The notes below the pieces were generated by a model. It was given only the letters and a program-made list of their open reading frames with translations, did no database searches and was not told the DNA's origin. A stretch of 64,000 nucleotides of DNA from Myxocyprinus asiaticus (lineage: Eukaryota; Chordata; Actinopteri; Cypriniformes; Catostomidae), in the NCBI RefSeq assembly GCF_019703515.2, contig NC_059346.1, positions 50,637,501 to 50,701,500 on the forward strand, in the 5' to 3' direction. Positions 58,673 through 64,000 of this stretch are shown here, in pieces (within the stretch, counting starts at the first letter, position 1; the number at the start of each line of letters is the position of its first letter). The translations under genes were made by a program, and so were the position numbers.

Positions 58673-59278
58673 TAGAGAGGCTGGACTAAGGCTCAACCCT
58701 TTCCCAAACCCTAACCCCAACCCTAAAATGATGTGCATATATCGGTTTGTAATCCTGAGAGGCAGGTCAGAATTTCAGAACATTTAACACTTGGGTTTGT
58801 GGGGCCCTAGCTGTATGCAAACAAAAGCGTAGACTTTTGCATGCAGCATCTGCATTGGAGGTTGTTTTTTACTTATTTATTATGGACAATCCCTCTGGTG
58901 TCTGAGACAAATTTTGAGGTTTGTAATAGATTTCTCTTGTTGTAGGGCAAAAAGTCTTTGATCACTTAGTATGACATGTTCACAGATGGCCAAATAATTG
59001 CCTTTGCAATGAATCTTAGCCTCTGACGAAGTCCTGGCAGAGAAATTTTGTGTCGCAGTCGTGCAGCTCCTACGATGGCCAGATTAGATAAAACACCCAG
59101 TCAACGCTGTAAATCAGGAAGATTGGAACCAAAGTCTAGTCTACAATGTATACTGTGCAGTTTGACACAATGACGCAAAGTGTGCCATGACATTTCCCTA
59201 AAACCTGACTGAGATGTTACAGTCTGACAACAACAAAAAGGACCATAAAAATCATACAGTGTGCACTCGCCTTAAAGT
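58673..59278. other. Intergenic, no gene seen
   Basis: 'aaaccctaaccccaacccta' at 58708-58727 is telomere-like on the opposite strand to 6590-6680. No gene. Confidence 0.4.
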
Positions 59279-60884
59279 AGTGGTTCTCAACTGGTTTTGC
59301 TTCAGGACTCAGATTTTACATTGGTTAAAGTGGCAGCCAATACAGTACTAAAATTGTAAATCATAAAAAAATAAAATAAAAAAAAAACAACAACAACAAC
59401 AACTTTAAAGCTGCACTTTGTAAGAATTGTTTGGTTAAAAATTAACAAATTGCCATTATTGATTGAGTACATAAACAATCAGTGTTAAAAGAAAAATGCC
59501 TTACCTTACCCTGATTCACTACAGTAAGCCTATAAAAATTAATTGTATTTTGAGCTGTCGGGTCGGATTTGGCACCAAATCGCTGGCTTATGTAGTTCAT
59601 CCTTACGTCATTGCATCATGTCCGTGTACACAGCAAAGAAGTATCGCAGTCACGTGTTCCGGCTGGGGAAACTACACTGTTCAGTTCAGTTTAGTGACAG
59701 TTCACGTTGCAGTCTGCATTGATGTATATCTGTTATACGTTTGGCAAGGTTGTTTACCTGCTATAATGCTTGGATATGTTTTCTGGTTGGGTTGATGAAG
59801 CTAATATTGGTTGTCATACTTTTATGAATCGGACATTACTCATGTGTTAACCAGTCGCAATGTATCTACGTTATCGGGGAAGTTACTGTGACATGTTTAA
59901 TATGTATGACTTCTTGTAATTGTTATATTGTTTATTTAAGCATATTATTTTCACGTTTAATAAAGTATATTTTATCCCCATAATTATTGAATCCTTGTTT
60001 TATGTTTTTAGTTTTTTGTGTTATTGTGTGCATTGCATAGACATACTATTGTAGCATTATGGTTCACTTGCATTATCAACTGAGGCTGTACAGTATAATA
60101 TAAAAATAAGAAAGTCTTCTATTGAACTCATATCAGCCATATCACAAGTTTCACCTCTTAAATGTATAATTGTAGTACAATAGAAACATTTATAGTAGAT
60201 AAAACACTTGAATAATCATATTTAAATATACTGATAAGTGGTGTTGGTTGAGAGTCCCCTGTTATCTATGTAAAAACACTCTGAGTGTGGTGTCAGAAAA
60301 ATTATATAAGTGTAAAATTCATTAATTTAAAATATGTAAATAAGATTTATTTATTTTTAATCTTCATTAAAGCAAGTAATATTTCAGTTTTAAATGTTTA
60401 ATTGTATAACATAATATCAACATGAAAATAGCACGTTATGACTCTGGATCTGAATATCTCCCAGTCATGATCACACACAGGCGATGTCCAGGTAAGCTCA
60501 AATCATGAGATTCATCCGCCAGAAGAGCAGTGCCAAAACACAACTGACGTAATGTGTTTTAATTTAACTTTTAACCGCAAAGTTTCATAGTGCAGCTTTA
60601 AATCAAATTTCTAAATTTATTTTAATTTATTAATATTATCCTGAACTCCATAGGCCCAACACTATGCAAAATTATTTTTAAATGTCTCTTGGATTTCGAT
60701 ATATCCAAAATTAAATAATTCACTGCATAAAATAAAATAGGGTTGGCTCAAATGTGTTTATCCTTGTTGCGAGTGAACCGTAGTTTTTAATGCAGTCTGC
60801 ATTTTATTATTTGCATTGTTCTGACCCTATCAGAACAGATGTGCAACCCTTTTTGGGTTGCAACCCACCTGTTGAGAACCACTG
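59279..60884. mobile_element. hAT-like element with nested insertion
   Basis: The left end 'tagtggttctcaactggttt' is inverted with the right 'cacctgttgagaaccactg', the classic hAT-style terminus. Flanking octamers 'ccttaaag' and 'gcttttag' agree at only 5 of 8 positions. A second element (59405-60601) interrupts the interior. Confidence 0.68.
59405..60601. mobile_element. TTAA-flanked element nested in the hAT-like copy
   Basis: The left 'tttaaagctgcactttgtaa' and right 'tttcatagtgcagctttaaa' ends are inverted, with TTAA at both edges. The 1.2-kb interior has no transposase. The 99-codon frame at 59496-59795 has no recognisable domain. It is younger than its host element because it splits it. 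Confidence 0.7.
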
Positions 60885-62865
60885 GCTTTTAGGAGGGGTC
60901 TGCCCTGATTATGATATTAATGGGTATGGTCATGACAATGGGAGAATGGGTCCAGCTTTGGTTTGTTTTTCAATAATTATTTCATTAAAGAACTAAATTA
61001 GGAGTCTGTGCAAGGAATTTAATTAGACTCACATTTGTGTCTCTCAGAGTTCATGCAGAGCTGAGTTAGCATGTACATATTGTATGTGTGAGACTTTTGA
61101 GTTTAGTACAACAGGGGAAGGTTTTAGGAAACCAATTTGCACATGAGGTGTCATATACATGTTTACAATGCTCTTACTTTGTAACTCAGGTTTTCTTTCC
61201 CTGCACAGTAACCTATTCTCTATGTCATACATAACATTTAAAAACAAGCTGCTCTTGTCAGACAGCTGTGCAGCATTTTCTAAATGGCCATGAGTGGGCA
61301 ATTGCTAAGTGGAAAGTGGAAGTCCCTTGCTGAGGGAAGAAAATCAGTAATGGAATACAAGAAGCATTTAGACTGGTGAGTTTACATGCCTCTCATATAT
61401 CCTCATCTGTGTTAGGGTAAAATTCATATGTTATCATTCATTTGGCCTATTCTGAACTTTTTTATATAGAGGTGATTCTTCAGTTAGGGTCACTATCCAT
61501 ACTTGAAATCTTGAAAAATTAAACTTCTTCGTACTATGTTTAATCTATTCTGAAACATTTAGCACACATCCTGGAATACAGATCTGATCATGGGCTTGAT
61601 CAGCCTTCAAGTGGTTTTTGGTTTAATGTGTAGCCTATTGCTGATGACGTGTGATGCTAATGATTTTTTCACTTTATGAAGATAAAAAATAAAAGTTGGA
61701 GAAGACTTTGACTCGCAAACAAAACAAATTAGCTTGCAGCAAATTAACTTATAAAAAAAAAAAAAAAATGAAAAACTATACACATAAATGTACCTAATTT
61801 TAACATTACAGTGGGGAAGTTCAAAAATAGTAAAATTCTGGCAAATTCAATATTTCTAAATGTGATGTATTTCTAACATTTTTAAATGTATTTTACAACA
61901 AATATTGTTTAAAAAAACATGTATATTTTCAAACAATTTAGTGGAAAGAAACATTCCCCTAATTGAACAATCACACAGTAATCCTATAATTCATATCTAT
62001 AAAGTCCTTGGACGGTACTCTGTGCAGTTGTGGTTTACCAGTGTAAGCTGAGATGCCAATTATCAAGACAGTTGTTCTTGACTCAGCATTTTGAACTCTC
62101 CGCAATATTGATGTTTTGTATCCCTGAGATTTGACAGGTCAAGAGTTCTGCCCCCCGCTGTCCGTAAGATATGGGTGTGTGACAGGCCAATGGCGTATTC
62201 ATCAAGTCCTGTCACGCTGTCAAGGAAAATTAAATGCAACTCAAATTTTAAATCCATCATGATTCAGGGCACAGCTAGGTATAAAATGCTGACCTTTCCC
62301 ATCAGTGTTTGCACAGTCTTAATTTGCACTCCTGGTAATAAAAGGGGTAAAGTTAACAAAATAAAAAATAGTGAATTTCTTGACATGAAGACTTTTTATT
62401 CTGTAGGTAGGCATCCTTTCAGGAGATTTATTTAAATCAAACATAACGGAGAAAAGCTGGTTTGTCAATTACAGCTTGTAAGCTGTCATGGCAGACACTT
62501 TGAGAATAAAATGTCTCATTTTCCATGAGTGGGAAACCTGGCCAAGCGCACTCTTCGAGGTTTCAAGCTTGTTGCCCTTTCATGTTTGTAGTCAGCAACT
62601 AGCTTGTGACATAAGCCTCAACTTGCAGCGCATACCCTTCAACGTTTTTCTGGTGTGCACACTTTTGAGGTACATTGCAACTAATCACAGATGCTACAAC
62701 AAATTTCTAACTGAAATCTGTCTGACCAGTCAAGGAACTGTGAAGGGTGACTTTTCTAAACAGACATAAACACTTTTGTGCATGGTTTAACAGTGCAAAA
62801 ACCTGCATTTTATTTACTAACCACCCGCAATGCAATTGCTAAAATAACTCCATGAATATTTCAAT
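60885..62865. other. Intergenic, no gene seen
   Basis: About 2 kb without a supported gene or repeat. An A-run lies at about 61754-61769. Confidence 0.45.
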
Positions 62866-63240
62866 ATTTAAAGGAAAATTCCGGGTTAAATACAAGTTAA
62901 GCTCAATCGACAGCATTTGTGGCATAATATTGATTACCATAACATTGTTTTCGAATTATCCCTCCTTGTCTTTAAAAAAGCAAAAATCAAGGTTACAGTG
63001 AGATACTTACAATGGAAGTGAATGGGGCCAATTTTTGGAGTGTTTAAAGACTTACATCAATAGCACTTACATCAATTCTTCTGTTAAAACTCATATATTA
63101 TTTGAGCTGTAAAGTTATTTAAATAAAAAAATTTGGTAGTTTTAGATTTTGTTGGCATCATGGTAATGAAGTTGTAAAATTTACTATAACTTTACACAGA
63201 AAAGGTTAGCAAGCAATTTTATCACACTGTGTTAATACCT
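62866..63240 (+). repeat. Left half of a palindromic interspersed repeat
   Basis: Begins 'aaaggaaaattccgggttaa' and contains 'aagctcaatcgacagcattt' and 'tacaatggaagtgaatgggg', as in a common cyprinid palindromic repeat I recognise from its blocks. The mirrored right half is absent after 'tttatcacactgtgttaata'. Confidence 0.6.
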
Positions 63241-63267
63241 TCAGGCAAGTAATGAGAATGACTAAAA
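63241..63267 (+). other. 27-bp insertion copied from about 57.3 kb
   Basis: The insert is 'tcaggcaagtaatgagaatg' plus 'actaaaa'. It is flanked on both sides by 'gtgttaatacct' (63229-63240 and 63268-63279). With edge microhomology, a 33-bp block (63236-63268) is identical to 57307-57339. Confidence 0.85.
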
Positions 63268-63279
63268 GTGTTAATACCT

Positions 63280-64000
63280 GAAAAAGGAGAATATTAAGAA
63301 AAAACTCGGATGCAGTGCTTCCATCAATGGTGCTTTACCTTGAATGAAGCACATCGCTAGAGTTCTCTCTGTGCATGTGTGCAATGATGCTGGCACGCAG
63401 GTGCGTACAGGCACGACTAATTATGCACACACATAACAGAACATCTTCAAGTATATTATACAAATATTATAACTCTTTGCATTTACTGTTTATAAGTGAA
63501 TTACCAAAGGGAACTGTATAAACTCATTAACATGAATTACTGTATCTCTGTTTTAATCTATAAATAACTTGATTATATTATAACTGTTTTGTCTGTCTCC
63601 TTTCATTTATGAAATTTGTAAATACCTTTTTATTTCTTCAGAATTATGTTATTAATTGTTAAACTATTTGACTATAAATGCATGAAAGTGACAGCAATAT
63701 TTCTCCAGCATACCACAAAATGCACATGATTTTGGGGCGTGTTTGCACCATTACCTGATTTACATTATCCTGGTGCAATTCATTTTTAGTTAAAGCTTAA
63801 CTATATAATTTCTGCTACACTAAAAAATAAACGATGTTTTCAAAACAGCTTTTCATATATGCCCCTCGTCTACAGTTGTTCAAACAGTCAGATAGTCCCA
63901 CCCCCAGCTCACGCCATTGTTTGAGTAACGTTGTTGGGGCGGGTCTAAGCGGGTTGCTCAAAACAAACACAGGTTTGCAGTTTTTGAGAAAATTACCCAA
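63280..64000. other. Intergenic, no gene seen
   Basis: AT-rich up to about 63830, then a slightly GC-richer stretch with 'ggggcgggtctaagcgggtt' near 63936. It may be the edge of another repeat cut by the window end. Confidence 0.35.

Overview
The window looks like AT-rich, repeat-dense intergenic or intronic DNA of a ray-finned fish, most likely a cyprinid. This is inferred from the repeat set: several Tc1/mariner transposon families, a DIRS-type tyrosine-recombinase retrotransposon, a Ty3/gypsy fragment, palindromic TTAA-flanked elements, hAT-like elements with 8-bp target duplications, and a full-length tRNA-derived SINE of a kind common in cyprinids. I found no convincing host protein-coding gene, no rRNA and no functional tRNA. 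Every long reading frame that resembles a known protein belongs to a decayed mobile element.

Layout. 0-6.7 kb: a SINE tail, a degenerate Tc1 element (488-1818), a second SINE of the same family, a nearly intact Tc1 element with about 200-bp inverted repeats (3757-5300) and a LINE C-terminal fragment. 9.7-24.9 kb: TTAA palindromes (9.7, 12.3, 14.1, 18.2 and 19.8 kb), a short-TIR Tc1 element (10607-11852), two hAT-like elements (15701-17215 and 22596-23240, the latter with a perfect 8-bp duplication) and a Sleeping Beauty-like relic on the minus strand (23436-24876). 25-34 kb: a deleted Tc1-type MITE between microsatellites, then a hAT-type repeat interrupted by a 4.9-kb DIRS element (27290-32203), followed by a truncated Tc1 element (32622-33840).

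34-45 kb: a minus-strand Ty3/gypsy gag-protease fragment, an internally deleted Tc1 element, an inverted-arm element carrying microsatellites, and a chimeric Tc1 element (42727-45265). The chimera contains two partial transposase copies around a foreign 240-bp segment. 45-64 kb: further TTAA palindromes including a 1.36-kb one, a full-length SINE with an 8-bp duplication, a third hAT-like copy, a 1.1-kb fold-back element, a TTAA element nested in a hAT-like element, and half of another palindromic repeat carrying a 27-bp insertion copied from about 6 kb upstream.

The most informative points are these. The DIRS element keeps its inverted terminal repeats and its internal complementary region, although its reverse transcriptase has lost a catalytic aspartate. 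The chimeric Tc1/foreign unit occurs twice, in opposite orientations, with shared diagnostic mutations. The small insertion at 63.2 kb is flanked by a 12-bp duplication and looks templated. No autonomous new system is evident. The novelty lies in how these elements are built, nested and rearranged.
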